A DNA stretch of 64,000 nucleotides from Prostheceraeus crozeri (Eukaryota > Platyhelminthes > Polycladida > Euryleptidae), in the NCBI GenBank assembly GCA_907163375.1, contig CAJQUW010011644.1, positions 62,001 to 126,000 on the forward strand, read 5' to 3'. Positions 22,670 through 33,951 of this stretch are shown here, piece after piece. The notes beneath the pieces are model-generated. The model was not told the DNA's origin, did not search any database, and worked only from the letters and a program-made list of their open reading frames with translations. The first letter of the stretch is position 1. Each line of letters starts with the position of its first letter. The translations under genes and the position numbers were made by a program.

Positions 22670-23763
22670 AGTAGTTATGGAACATGATTTGTTTTATTCT
22701 AAGCAAACTGTTGGGTGTTAGTCTTTAAAGCTTTTGAAATTTCAGGATGACAGATTTTTGCCTATTCACTAATCGTACAATGTGTGTGGCCGGGCCAAGT
22801 CAGTCCGGTAAAACTACTTCTGTAACTCAATTACTACAATTTAGAAATGAGATGTTTAATAAGAAAATCAAAAGAGTTAAATGGTATTATGGTATATTTC
22901 AACCAGTTGCATTATGCACTTCGCCAGAAAGGTCATGATGTGAAGCAAGGGTTATTGACAACTGAAGACATCAAAGCAGGTGACTTAATTGTACTAGATG
23001 ATCTATTGCGCGAAAGCAAATCATCGAAAGATGTAGCTGAAATGTTTATTCAGACAGCACATCATAGGAAAGCCTTCATAATCTATATCACCCAAAACAT
23101 CTTTGAGGGAAAGAGCAAAGAATTAGGAGTTTGAATACACATTATTTTGCAATATTTAAAAATCCCAGAGATATCAGTCACATACGGTGAATGATTGAAG
23201 GTGACGGTGAACGGTCGTGTCTCTCGCGCTCTCTCTTGGTTGTCAGCTAAATTTTGTGGTTTAGAGGTTCCTGTCCACCAATTTTTGTCAATATTGATAT
23301 TGCTGGTTTTCTCTGAAGGTGGTTGAGATTATTGTATGGTTGGTTTTTTGATCACACTGCTCCGTTGGTCTTTATTATCCGGTTTTCCGTAATTTGAGTG
23401 CATCTCATTCTTTGGCAGTTTGGTAATTCGTCTTTCTGTGCAGTGTACACAACGGCGTCTATTTATAGCTCCACCAGCGATATTTCATTCCACTTCATGG
23501 TTTTGTACAACGTCTCTGGATTTACCCAGTGTCCGCGGATTTATTGATTCAAGGCAGTGTCTTCAATCTTCTTTGCTGTAGCCGGTTGACTGTTGAAGCT
23601 GGTATTGTCAGCTTTGATCGCCAAATCAGCTGTTATTGCTGGCGGTAGAGAGGGAACGCTCGCCAAATTTATTTCAATTATCGATTTTTGAATACGTCAT
23701 TCACGTGAGTCTGTGACGTTCTTCACCAGTCTGGATTGTCGTCATAACTCCGTCAGCACCACA

Positions 23764-24726
23764 ATGTCCAGTAAATCAAAGTCTTGCGATGTATGCTCCG
23801 CCGATTCCTGCGTAGTTAATGACAAATCGAAGGACAGAGAAAAGCGAATAATTTCTTGCAGCAGTCCAGGGTGTAATAAAATATTTCATACGGTCTGCAT
23901 AGGGAAATCAAAAACGTCAGATAAGGAAATCTCGAGCATGTTTTTTATATGTCAACGGTGTGAAGAATATCTAAAATATGGCGCAGAAATTGCTCGCACT
24001 TCCATCATGTCTGAAATGGATCTGAAGTTTGCTACCATTGAAAAGTCTATTTATAAAGCTATCGATGCTAGACTCGAAAAGCTTTCTGAGGTTTTTGACA
24101 GCAAGCTGAACGCCCTTGAACTGGATGTTCAATGCTCTCTTCAGTCTCTTGAGGAAAAGTTGGAAGAGAAAGAATTAAACTTCACGTCCTTAAGGACAGA
24201 ATTTCATTCTTTAAATGACCACCATTCAAAAAACTTGATTGAACTGAAAAATTCCTGTGATATGGTTAAAAAACAACTGTTATCAATTGAGTCAAAGAAA
24301 AGAAAGAAAACGTTTATAATAAGAAATTTCCCTGAACGCAGTAACAGCAACGAAACACTCGATAAGGTACTGAATGCCGTTGCAAGACCACTGAATCTTG
24401 AACAAGAGCTTGTCAACATAAAACAAGCTCACAGAATTGGTAAACCTCGTGCAGATGGGAAACCTAGACTTATATTAGTAAAAACCTCAGAGAAGACTGC
24501 TAAATTGTTCTTGAGCAGGGCTCGTCTATTGAAATTTGCTGACAGACCCATGAACACTGTTTTCATTCAAGAAAACTTAACATCTGCAGAGAACGAAAAG
24601 CTGACTGAGCTACGTAGACGCGCATACGAGCATAGACGAAGCAATCCTGATGATACGGCATTCGTCCGAAGTAAAAAGCTCCTCATCAACGGTAACATTG
24701 TTGATGAAGTCACTCAAAATTTTTAG
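23764..24726 (+). CDS. LINE ORF1 protein with PHD finger and coiled coil
   Basis: 320 residues from the ATG at 23764; the frame is open 51 bases further upstream but with no better start. The N-terminal zinc module is a PHD-type finger: CDVC...C-x4-C...H-x2-C...C-x2-C within about residues 8-70 (CSSPGCNKIFHTVCIG is the signature part). A long coiled coil follows (about residues 85-190), and then an RRM-like/C-terminal ORF1 block (TFIIRNFPERSN, AHRIGKPRADGKPRLILVK, VFIQENLT). PHD-bearing ORF1 proteins are known from CR1-type LINEs; they bind LINE RNA, and the PHD may read histone tails. It ends 32 bases before ORF2. No break seen. Confidence 0.88.
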   Translation: MSSKSKSCDVCSADSCVVNDKSKDREKRIISCSSPGCNKIFHTVCIGKSKTSDKEISSMFFICQRCEEYLKYGAEIARTSIMSEMDLKFATIEKSIYKAIDARLEKLSEVFDSKLNALELDVQCSLQSLEEKLEEKELNFTSLRTEFHSLNDHHSKNLIELKNSCDMVKKQLLSIESKKRKKTFIIRNFPERSNSNETLDKVLNAVARPLNLEQELVNIKQAHRIGKPRADGKPRLILVKTSEKTAKLFLSRARLLKFADRPMNTVFIQENLTSAENEKLTELRRRAYEHRRSNPDDTAFVRSKKLLINGNIVDEVTQNF

Positions 24727-24758
24727 GTCGTGATTTTACGCGTGACAAGAGAGATGAA

Positions 24759-27341
24759 ATGCCATCCATTTTTCTTACCAACTTGCGGTCCATATGTAAC
24801 AAATTTGACGATTTGAAAGTACAAGTAATTTCCAAAAATCCCGATATCATAATTTGCACGGAATCATGGCTGAAGTCTGACTTTCCAATCGAAGCTTTCG
24901 GTTTACCGGGATATTCCTGTTATAGAGCCGACAGGCTAAGCGACTCAGGACATGGGGGAGTGATCATTTGGGCAAAGAAGAACTTGCAGCCATCTCAACT
25001 GTCCCTTCCGTCAATTCCAGAAATTGAGGTGTGCAGTATTCGAACTAATTCTCCTACACTCATCATCATCGGCGTATACTTACCACCTGGCATGGACAGC
25101 CTCAAATTCAATTTCGTCTGCGAGAGCCTTTCAAGTTTGATAGATCATCATCTAAACGAGTTGCCCTTTCATCGTCTCATCGTCGCTGGAGATTTCAATA
25201 GATACGATAGACGCTTCCTGACCTCAAAGTTCTCGTTGTTCAACATCGTGAATGGCCCTACCCGCAAAGAAGCGATCCTTGATCTGATACTTATAGACGA
25301 ATCCTTGCGAGCAAGCTACGACGGAAACATGGTTGTGATAGGTCCACCAATCGGAAGCTCGGACCACAATGTCATTTTTGCAAGATCGAAAAAACCTATA
25401 AGACTCCGCGAAGTAACAGAGCACCTGGTGTATGACTTGCGTGAATCGCATGTACTTGAATTTGAACAAAATTTTTTGTCAAATGACTTCACCCATTTCT
25501 ACTCTTGCACTGACGTTAATGAGAAATGTGGCATTTTTTATGAATACATGCATGAAGCTTTGAGCACGATTCCTCAAAATCGAGTGCTTATGACGAACGC
25601 TGATGCGGTTTGGATGACTCCTTTGGTAAAGTTATTAATTGATCGACGCTGGGATGCTTTCCGCAAGAGAAACTGGGGATTATACAACGTCCTCAAGGTC
25701 AAAGTTCGGGATCTAATATTCAGAGCAAAAGCGGCGTTTTTCAAAGACAAGTCTAAGTCCGTTAAAGGAATGTGGTCATATATCAAAATGGAACGTGGTT
25801 CTTCCAGTAATTGTTTCGATTGCTCCCTTTCGTCCTCCAGCTCTGAGGTTGCCAATAATTTCAACGACTTTTTTTGTAGTTCAATGAACCCTTCCTCTAA
25901 ACTTCCCATTCAAGATATTGCTGATGACAACTGGTTCCCTTTCTGCAGTGTCGAAGAAATTTGGAAGATTCTTTCTCATATTCGTCCGAAGGCTACTGGC
26001 AGTGATAGTGTGCCTACCATGCTATACAAGAAATCTGCACTTATCCTTGCTGAACCCATACACCACTTAATAACAGTGTGTGTGCATCAAAGGAAATTCC
26101 CTTCAATGTGGAAAATAGCTGACGTCGTACCGATACCGAAAATGAGCAATGCATCAATTGCAGAAGCGCGACCCATCAGTCTTCTACCAATTCCAGCGAA
26201 GATTCTCGAAAGAGTGCTCCTAAATGACTTGAGACCAAGACTTTCACAGCTGCTAGGTGATTCCCAATTTGGCATAAGAAGGGGATCGTCAACGACTCAT
26301 GCCATCATAGCGGCACATGAAACTCTCACCACTCATTTCGACAACCCTGAGATTGGGGCCACAGTGTTTATAAGCTTTGATTTTTCGAAAGCGTTTGACA
26401 GGATTGTGCATCGAGACCTTCTTTTCAAGGCAAAGGCTTCAGGCCTTCCTTCGGGATTTGTCCTTTTCTTGACAGATTATTTGAGAGATCGCAAGCAACG
26501 AGTTCGTTACCGAGGAAGTAGAAGTCAGGCAAGAGATGTAAGCAGTGGTGTCCCTCAAGGGTCCATACTCGGACCTTATCTATTTGGGCTCTACGTATCA
26601 TCTATACAGCCACAATCCCCAAGAACATGTTTGATGAAGTACGTGGATGACATCTGTCTATCTGTTGGGATTAGAAAGGGCGAAGCTCGTCATGACATCG
26701 ATACTCTCAACATCGAAATTGACAGTGTGGCACAATGGTCATCAGAGAATAGCCTGTCCTTGAACATTCAAAAAACCAACGGCCTTATAAATTACCGGGG
26801 TCGTTTTAACGAATTCTTCGACGTCGAAGCCTCTATACCCTCTGTCCAATTCCAAGAGAAAATCAAATTTCTAGGAGTGATACTCGATCATTCCTTTGGT
26901 TGGAAAAGTCACATTGACTATATTGAAAAGAAATGTGCGCAAAGAATCTATATATTGAGAAGAATGAAGACCTTTACAAGTGATGAACAGTTCATGTGTA
27001 TTTACTCATCCATCATCCGCAGTTTGATTGAGTATGCCTGTCCAGCCTTTATTGGTCTTTCTGTAGATGATTCGAATCGCCTTCAAAGGATACAAGACCG
27101 GTGTCTCAAGATTAAGGGAACTACATGCATTCTTTCGGCAGCAAGTGTTGCTTCTAGACGTCGGACTTTGGCCTTAAACTTTTTCAGCAGTCTGAAGAGT
27201 CAAGAAACTTTGATTTCAAAGATGGTGCCTTCTCTTCTACCGTCCGGTCGGTTTTTGGTACCATATTGCAGAACTACATTGCGCCGAAATTCCTTCCTAC
27301 CACGAGTGTGCATAATGCAGTCTCAAACATTTTGTGATTAA
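24759..27341 (+). CDS. LINE ORF2: apurinic-type endonuclease and reverse transcriptase
   Basis: 860 residues, open throughout. The EEP endonuclease lies at about residues 1-215, with TNLRSICNK, ICTESWL (near 33), GDFNRYD (near 143) and SSDHNV (near 201), and would nick the target. The reverse transcriptase lies at about 390-680: FISFDFSKAFD (near 540) is motif A, SSGVPQGSILGP (near 594) motif B, and KYVDDICLSV (near 627) the catalytic motif C. The C-terminal part has the CR1-type RLQRIQDRCLKI (near 770). No RNase H domain is seen. YVDD replaces the usual YADD, which is within the tolerated range. Family: CR1/L2-like; the exact clade needs a tree. Confidence 0.92.
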   Translation: MPSIFLTNLRSICNKFDDLKVQVISKNPDIIICTESWLKSDFPIEAFGLPGYSCYRADRLSDSGHGGVIIWAKKNLQPSQLSLPSIPEIEVCSIRTNSPTLIIIGVYLPPGMDSLKFNFVCESLSSLIDHHLNELPFHRLIVAGDFNRYDRRFLTSKFSLFNIVNGPTRKEAILDLILIDESLRASYDGNMVVIGPPIGSSDHNVIFARSKKPIRLREVTEHLVYDLRESHVLEFEQNFLSNDFTHFYSCTDVNEKCGIFYEYMHEALSTIPQNRVLMTNADAVWMTPLVKLLIDRRWDAFRKRNWGLYNVLKVKVRDLIFRAKAAFFKDKSKSVKGMWSYIKMERGSSSNCFDCSLSSSSSEVANNFNDFFCSSMNPSSKLPIQDIADDNWFPFCSVEEIWKILSHIRPKATGSDSVPTMLYKKSALILAEPIHHLITVCVHQRKFPSMWKIADVVPIPKMSNASIAEARPISLLPIPAKILERVLLNDLRPRLSQLLGDSQFGIRRGSSTTHAIIAAHETLTTHFDNPEIGATVFISFDFSKAFDRIVHRDLLFKAKASGLPSGFVLFLTDYLRDRKQRVRYRGSRSQARDVSSGVPQGSILGPYLFGLYVSSIQPQSPRTCLMKYVDDICLSVGIRKGEARHDIDTLNIEIDSVAQWSSENSLSLNIQKTNGLINYRGRFNEFFDVEASIPSVQFQEKIKFLGVILDHSFGWKSHIDYIEKKCAQRIYILRRMKTFTSDEQFMCIYSSIIRSLIEYACPAFIGLSVDDSNRLQRIQDRCLKIKGTTCILSAASVASRRRTLALNFFSSLKSQETLISKMVPSLLPSGRFLVPYCRTTLRRNSFLPRVCIMQSQTFCD

Positions 27342-27714
27342 GATCACTGTGATGAACTTCAACGTTACTTTATGATTAACTTAATCTCTATTATCTTACT
27401 TGATTTTTTTAAATAGCTTTGTATTTCTGATTCTTATTTATGGTTTGAATAAACGGATCTCTCTCTCTCTCTCTCTCTCTATACATCATCTCAGTAGACA
27501 GATATTACCTCAACAACCTAAAGTTCTTTCAAAAATATATGAAGATGTAACAAAGAAACCACATGGCTATCTATTTATTGATCTAACCTAGGAATGTCCG
27601 GAACGACTTCGATTTCGAACTAATATCATACCTAATTCCGTTGAACCAATGACAGTTTTCTCGGTTCACAAATAGTTTTAGGCATTGTACTTTGTTGCCT
27701 TATTTTTTGCAAGC

Positions 27715-28811
27715 ATGTCGTATTCAAAGATGGTTGTCGTTCCTCAAGAGGAGTATGTGGAATTGACTACACTGCAGGATGCACAGGAAGTCAAAAATAT
27801 AGATCAACCTATTGCGAATCAACTTAAGGAACTAACACAAAAGGATACGGAAATTCAAAAGATAAAGGATTCTTTAAAAGATAATGAGCCCAAAGGTAGC
27901 GTTGTACGCTTAAAAGATCGCAAAACACTTGATTCATTGTCGATCGATTTCGTATCGTTTATTGATACATCATCAGGGCATCAAGTGAAATCTGCAAAAT
28001 GAGGTTTATATACAAATTAAAATGATCAAGTAAGCACATTTAAGAACAGCTAAAATGAAATTTACAATAGAATGGAATGGAGAGGTATTTGCGCATTTAC
28101 AATTAACTCTCTGTAGTACAATTAAAAGATATGCAACGGAACAGAAGAATCGCATTCGTTCAATAAATTATCAGTTTCATGCATTTTAATCAATAAAGAT
28201 TCAGCTATGCGAGTGTGTTTAGTACGGCAGACAACAGAAAATTCATTGGCTGTCGCTTTATGAATGTGCTTTGTAATTTCAGAATCTTGCGGTCTGCCTT
28301 TGATATGCTCATCAATACGAGTAATCAAGTGTCTACGAGTCTCACCAAGGTAGCAACTGTCGCATTGCCCACATTTGAATTTGTAAACTAAATTAGAGGT
28401 GAGACTCGTAGGCACCGGATCTTTGTTGGGAAAGATACTGCGAGTTTTGAAGTTTTTAAAACCTTCAATTTGACTTTTTTTGACTTTATTGACCCGCATG
28501 TGAAGTTCAATGAGAGAGGGGAGATAATAGATGAAACAACTAGTGATGTTATTAAAAATAGTCAAATAGATGACCTTCTACAATATGCTGTTAGAGATGT
28601 AAGGCGAAAACTAGGTGCACGACAAGGGTGGTCATATTTTCAGAAAATTTTATCTGATCAAAATGTGCCTCATAATGCTATTGGAGGATCGACTGTGAAT
28701 GAGTTGGACAAGGGTCATTTACAAGATGGATCAAAAAGTAAAACACCCACAATGGTGGTCAAGCGTGAGCTTCATGACCCCGATGATCTTCAACCAAAAA
28801 GAGGCTACTAG
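27715..28811 (+). pseudogene. Polinton B coiled-coil gene before the integrase, holding a Penelope fragment
   Basis: Starts MSYSKMVVVPQEEYVELTTLQD, with a helical, Lys/Glu/Gln-rich first half (KELTQKDTEIQKIKDSL), and continues after an inserted Penelope fragment with ERGEIIDETTSDVIKNS and GWSYFQKILSDQNVP. Short proteins beginning with a VVVP-like stretch and a coiled coil are common between the ATPase and integrase genes of Polintons; the function is unknown to me. It is a fossil. Confidence 0.5.
27966..28484 (-). mobile_element. Penelope-like element fragment (GIY-YIG end)
   Basis: Minus-strand coding for the C-terminal endonuclease of a Penelope-like element: LVYKFKCGQCDSCYLGETRR with a later RIDEH (about 28290-28400), the GIY-YIG fold, followed by ITKHIHKATANEFSV. 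Only the 3' end is present. TTTATTGA occurs on both sides (27958-27965 and 28485-28492), a likely target duplication. The flanks are coding sequence of a Polinton gene. Confidence 0.72.
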
Positions 28812-29039
28812 GCGCTCAATGCGTGCTGGGAAGGACTATAGCAAATATTAAGCAATTATAAAGTATGCCTTGCTTCTCTCATATCATGTCACTACAAAAT
28901 TTTGCTGCTGTTTGAAATCTGCGCTCGAAGGTGAAGGAGAAGAGGGCATAGAGGTTGATATCAATTGTGTTAGCAGTTGCTGTGCGAGTAATACGTGTGC
29001 AAATCAGAACAAAGACGATGAGTACAGCGATGAATAGAG

Positions 29040-30021
29040 AAAGTCAAGAAGTAGTTAAGGAGTCAACCGACTTACACTTCACAAAAATGCGAGAAATCGG
29101 TTTTCAACGAGATCATGCGTTGTTAGTTATATAGACAGTCAATAGCAAGCGGACTTGGCTGACATGCAACAGATATCACAGTACAATGACGGCTATAAAT
29201 ACATCTTAACCGTAATAGATATTTTATCTTGCTATGCTTGGGCACGTGCACTGAAATCTAAACGAGGACCAGAAGTTGAAGCGGCTTTTCAGAGCATTTT
29301 CGATCAGGGGCGTGTTCCACAAAGAATACAGACCGATCAAGGCAAGGAATTCGAAAACTCTCATATTCGAAGTCTCCTTGAAAGTCATAATGTAGAATTG
29401 TTTATCGTCAAAAGTGCTTATAAAGCTGCCATGGTTGAGAGGTTCAATCGCACATTGAAAGCGAAAACATGGCGCTATTTCACTGCAAAAAATACACATG
29501 TTTGGGTAGGTGAGTTGCAGAAATTTGTCAAAAATTACAATGAAAGCTATCATCGTATTATTAAGATGCGACAAATTGATGTTACCCCAGATAATGCGAT
29601 GGATGTATGGATGGCTTCGATTGCATGATAAGAAAGCGAAAAACATTTCCAATGAAAAGAAAATAAATGTTGATGATAGAGTTCGGATTTCGAAGGTTAA
29701 GTCTACATTTGAGAAGGGTTATCTATCTAACTGAACTGAAGAAGAGTTTTTTGTAGATGAAGTAAATAGGAAATCAAACCCATCATGTACAAATTGATAG
29801 ATTACCATGGTAATCCAATTGAAGGAAAAATTGCTCATATGAATTGCAAGTAGTAGACAGAAGTGACGAGTTCTATGATTGTTAAAATAATTAGGAAAAG
29901 AGGTCATGGCAATCAAAGGAAGTATCTAGATAAATGGAAAGGGTATCCTGATTCATTCAGTAGCTGGATAACGCACCAGGATCTGCAAAATGTGGAAGTG
30001 GGAGACACTCGTAGCTTTTAA
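29040..30021 (+). pseudogene. Polinton B retroviral-type integrase with chromodomain
   Basis: Integrase that would insert the element and make the 6-bp duplication typical of Polintons. The DDE core (about 29150-29600) has ADMQQISQYNDGYKYIL with D in LTVIDILSCYAWARALKSK, the second D in IQTDQGKEFENS, and the E in AMVERFNRTLK. A chromodomain-like end follows (KYLDKWKGYPDSFSSWI, about 29915-29975). The N-terminal zinc part is not clear. It is a fossil, broken. Confidence 0.88.
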
Positions 30022-30049
30022 GCTAATATAACATGTGACTTCTTCCATA

Positions 30050-31633
30050 CATGAGTTCAACATGTTTACTAACTTCAACATCATTCTTCCAAGCAATAGC
30101 AACCCGAAGATATTCCCAGGCAACAGACCATCTCAATACTCTGTTGAATTTGGTAATCCAATTACTCCGCATGGACCCCATGAAGTTGCTCTATTTGAAA
30201 TTACTTATTACAACGATATTAGTTTGCTAAGCAACTATTTTGAATTACATCAAGAAGTGCGAGAGAAGAATGATTGTTTTCACATATTTCACAATAGTCT
30301 ACATGGTACATGGGCTTATCATCATCCAACTTCACATCCTTTTCAACATCTCTACCATCTGTCCAAAACATGATTAAAGTTCAAAAGGCATTTGAAGCGT
30401 CTGCTTTTGATTCTTAAGTTCCCACAATGAGCTTACAAGACACAGAAAAGGAAATCGGTAGAATGTTTCAACGAATAAATGATCTCTTTAAGCTGACTTT
30501 GAATAAATTCTACAGACCAGTCATAAAGGGGTCAACAAAATTGTTGAAGGAAGGGAAGCATGTTCTTCTTGTATTATGTAAGGATTTGAGTCATACTTCT
30601 GGGTATTCCAGAACAACTTTCTCATCAAGGTATTGGTACAATGGACGTGGGTGGAGTTCGGAGAGAAAAGTCACTGATTTTCAATGTAGAATCGTGCCAT
30701 TGTATGCATTACAAAAGAGGAGCATCCGCGTAAAGAATCAATTTGAAGTTATTAGAAGTGTTGAAGACGTTGCAAGAAAGATTCAAGGATCAGTGCCAGA
30801 AACCTTAATGGCTTGTGAATATAAGAAAGCGAAAGTAACTTTATTTACTGTTGAACCGGAGGTGGAATTTCTTGTTATTACTAAAAAGACTCCATTGGAA
30901 AAGTCTGATGCCGCTGTTATTGAATTCGGGTCTGAAATGTTCAGGATGTTTAAAGTCCTTGAAAGCGCACCTTTGCTGACAATTAAATGATACATACAAG
31001 GTTCAGTTGTCCTCTTCTAAATTCAAAGCATCAACAAACGTTTCATGGGTCATCCACGTATACAGCGAAGACATTGTGGGTGATGAATTGACTACTTCTA
31101 GTGAACTGGTAAAAAGAGTTAATTTGAACATTGAAAGCTTGAAAACGCCATCTGAATTGTGCACAAAGTTAAATGAGTTTGGTGTAGATTACCTTGATGC
31201 AGATGAATATTTCTTTTCTTATGACCCTCATAAGAAGGGAATGATTCTAAAGGTAGGGAAGAACTCTTTTATCAAGCTGGATAGCGTGTTAACGACGACA
31301 TTGGGATTCTCAAAATCAACTATTTATGAAGGTACATCAATAGGCGATACAACACCATCATTAGAGCGGGATATAAGCAACTTGTACGTCTATTGTAACA
31401 TTATTGAATATACAAGGATTGGTGACATTGAAGCCCCACTTTTGCGCACATTTCCGCTCTCATCCGTGAGGAAGCAACTAATCAATAGAGAATTTATTAA
31501 CACGATGTATGCACCAATCATCAGAAATGTCATCAATAGAATTGACATTTCAATTCATGATGACACAGGTGAAGTAGTGCCATTCTGTGGTGGTGTTACT
31601 GTTTTAACCCTACACATCAGGACACGAGATTAA
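30050..31633 (+). pseudogene. Polinton B minor capsid (penton-like, PY-type) protein
   Basis: The start FNIILPSNSNPKIFPGNRPSQYSVEF...GPHEVALFEITYYN and the end FINTMYAPIIRNVINRIDISI, TGEVVPFCGGVTVLTLHIR are the two most conserved blocks of the Polinton minor capsid protein (penton-like, single jelly roll). The middle (30427-30990 and 31007-31400) holds the less conserved beta-rich part. It lies between the integrase and the core and major capsid genes, as usual. Broken, with a few breaks. Confidence 0.75.
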
Positions 31634-31670
31634 GGCTTTACGCTATTGTGGCACCTGTAATTATCCACAG

Positions 31671-32155
31671 GACATAATGTCAGGCATTTACAGTGGTCCA
31701 TCCTGTCAGAGCGGCTATCTCGTGTTTGCTGGAGGTAGACGACAAGTTGGAGGAGGCATATTCGGTGCACTAAGACGTATGGTTCTCCCAAAAAAAAGTA
31801 TGGCGTACCATACATGAAGCGGGTTGGAAACAGAGCTTTAGACTTTGGTGCAAATGTTGCAAATTATACACTTCAAGGGAAGGATATTGGTGAATCTATG
31901 AAATTGCACGCACAGCAATCTGCCATAGACGTATTAGATGATTTAACGAAGTCGAGGCGTACAGTTCGGAAGAAACGTAGGAAGTCACGACAAGTTAGAT
32001 CCGGTCAAGTTGCTAAGCAAAGGCGCAGGAAAAGTAAAAAGTCCACCAGAGCACCACGTTCTAACTCTAGACGTCGTGTGAAAACAAGAAGGCTCAAACG
32101 AAATTCCACGGCGACGGGAAACAAGTCAAAACGAAGGAAGACAACATATTTCTAG
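31671..32155 (+). pseudogene. Polinton B glycine-rich then highly basic core protein
   Basis: The first part has a GGRRQVGGGIFGALRRMVLP stretch (about 31725-31795). A helical piece follows (VGNRALDFGANVANYTLQGKD), then a tail made largely of Lys, Arg and Ser (31970-32150). The layout matches the small basic protein Polintons keep next to the capsid genes, probably a core or pVI-like protein that binds DNA and carries nuclear signals. It ends 11 bases before the likely start of the major capsid gene. Broken. Confidence 0.6.
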
Positions 32156-32165
32156 AGATAGTACG

Positions 32166-33425
32166 ATGCAGAGTATCAACTCGGCTTTGTGCTTCTTCGA
32201 TTCTCCCCTCATCAAACAGACATCATTTCCTCAACAATTGTAGACATAGTCCCCACAACAGATATCAATGGTTACCAACCCCCTATTCAGTTTGATACAC
32301 CTGCCAATCAAGATTATATTGACTGTCAATCCATTGATTCAGAATTGTGTATACAAATTAAGAAGACTGATGGTACCAATATTGATTCAACCAAGGATAA
32401 AGTGGGATTGACAGATCTTCCTATTGCCAGTCTGTTCTCAGATGTGTATTAAATATTGAATGACAAACAGATTGAAGGAGAGGATCGAGCATATCCCTAT
32501 GGAGCATATATAAATACAATGACGCAATTTCAGAAGCAGGATAAACAGTGACACTTACAAATTGCCGGCTGGTATGATGATCAGCAAGGGAAATTTGATG
32601 AGGTTTCAAATGGAGCTTTAAAAAACGAATGGAATTGGCAGCAGATTCAAAGGAATTATACTTGGAAGGACCTGTGTATCTTGATTTCTTTCGTCAATCT
32701 AGATATCTACTATCACAGGTTAAAATATAAATAAAATTTATTCGTGCAAATCCTGAGTTAATGGCTTTTGGAGCTACAAACTATGAAATCAGCGTAAATA
32801 ATGCCGTGCTCAATGTAAGGAGAGTAACAATGAACCCGCCAGTCATCAACGAGCATGCAACAGGATTGAGGAAAAGCAATGCAATATATCTAGTTAATCA
32901 CAGTGTGTTGACAAACTTCACAATCGGTGCGGGATCATCTTTTTCCCACTGCGATTCCAAAGGCGGTGTATAACACATTTGTGGAAAATGAGTCATTTAT
33001 TGGTGCTTTTGAAAATTCAAAATACATTCAATTTCCAACACTTTAACGTTAGTAAACTGGCACTCTATCAGGATGGAAAATTTGTTGCTTGCAAAGCTTA
33101 CGAGCCTAATTTTAAAGAGGGTAAATTTGCACGTGAATATGGTTCCACTTTCACTACACTTAACATGTTTAACACAGATGATTTAAATGGAATTACAATG
33201 GATATGTACAAGAATGGTTACTTCATCATATACAATTTCACAGCAGATGCAGATCTAGTTTGTAAAAGCATAGGAGTTACAAAGCCTGGAAATCTACGCC
33301 TAGAGGTATCATTTGAGTCACTTTTGAAGAAAACAATTACTTGCCTCATTCATGCCATCTATGATAGCAAAGTTGAAATAGCGAGAATGCGAGACGTGAC
33401 AGTTATTGTCAGCTATCAGAGATGA
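32166..33425 (+). pseudogene. Polinton B major capsid protein (double jelly roll)
   Basis: Conserved blocks in family order: an N-terminal part with QTSF, YQPPIQFDTPANQDYIDCQSIDSELCIQI (about 32275-32365), DLPIASLFSDVY (about 32415-32450), AYPYGAYINTM (about 32490-32520), and then the second roll with NFQHFNVSKLALYQDGKFV (about 33020-33075), FAREYGSTFTTLNMF and NGYFIIYNF (about 33210-33240). This is the Polinton double-jelly-roll major capsid. It is a fossil with several breaks. It lies directly before the protease gene. Confidence 0.82.
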
Positions 33426-33800
33426 GTAACCTAAGCAACACCGAAATCTTGAGGAAAATGGGGAATGCTGATCCCTACTCCAAGACAACATTTCTTGATG
33501 TTTTTTCTAGAAATAATTTACCTAATTCAATTTCTTTCTATCCTTGTTCGCTTATCATCAATGCGGATAGCAACAATCTTCCTGGCAGACATTGGATTGC
33601 AGTGTACATAAATCGCTATAAAGTGGCCGAATATTTTGACTCTTGATCAACCTCGATTACATGACATTGCACTATGCATGAAAAGGTTCTCCTGGACGAT
33701 TAAGAAAGTTACATCGTTTCCACTCCAAAGCAATGTATCTCTCATGTGCGGCGGTTGTGTGCTATATTTCGTCAACGAGAGACCATTGAAAAATAACTAA
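33422..33800 (+). pseudogene. Polinton B adenain-like cysteine protease
   Basis: The block SLIINADSNNLPGRHWIAVYINRYKVAEYFDS (about 33550-33645, quoted in two parts: SLIINADSNNL and PGRHWIAVYINRYKVAEYFD) carries the His-Trp and the D-S region of the adenovirus-type maturation protease found in all Polintons. Later sequence is degraded but fits the cysteine region. Its start overlaps the end of the major capsid region by four bases (ATGA). It is a fossil, broken. Confidence 0.8.
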
Positions 33801-33951
33801 AAGTGTTTTACAACTTTTTTCGAAAGACAGCTATAAAAGTGATGTAATTCGTACAAAGTATATTGAAACTGTTTTGTAATAAAACTTTATTTTAACCATT
33901 GCTTTTGGTTGGGAATGTTACGCTCGATTTCTTGAAGATTGAGTTTTGAGT

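Larger units (their letters stand above)
23185..27480 (+). mobile_element. Full-length CR1-like LINE inserted in the Polinton B ATPase
   Basis: Non-LTR retrotransposon of about 4.3 kb: a 5' UTR of about 580 bases, ORF1 (23764-24726), a 32-base gap, ORF2 (24759-27341), and a short 3' UTR with AATAAA (27448-27453) ending in a TC dinucleotide run (about 27457-27480). The limits come from where ATPase coding sequence stops and resumes. The flanks share only ATA, so the target duplication is 3 bases at most, or absent. A short 3' UTR ending in a microsatellite and a tiny duplication fit the CR1/L2 superfamily. Both ORFs are open from end to end, so the copy looks recently active. Confidence 0.88.
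22747..27650 (+). pseudogene. Polinton B packaging ATPase (FtsK/HerA type), split by a LINE
   Basis: A32/FtsK-HerA-type ATPase that would pump DNA into the capsid. The Walker A motif is AGPSQSGKTTSV (near 22795) and the Walker B region AGDLIVLDDLLRE (near 22980), followed by the conserved FIIYITQNIF (near 23080). Sequence typical of the family's C-terminal half (RQILPQQPKVLSKIYEDV, GYLFIDL) stands at about 27495-27590, on the far side of the LINE (23185-27480). It is a fossil. Confidence 0.85.
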
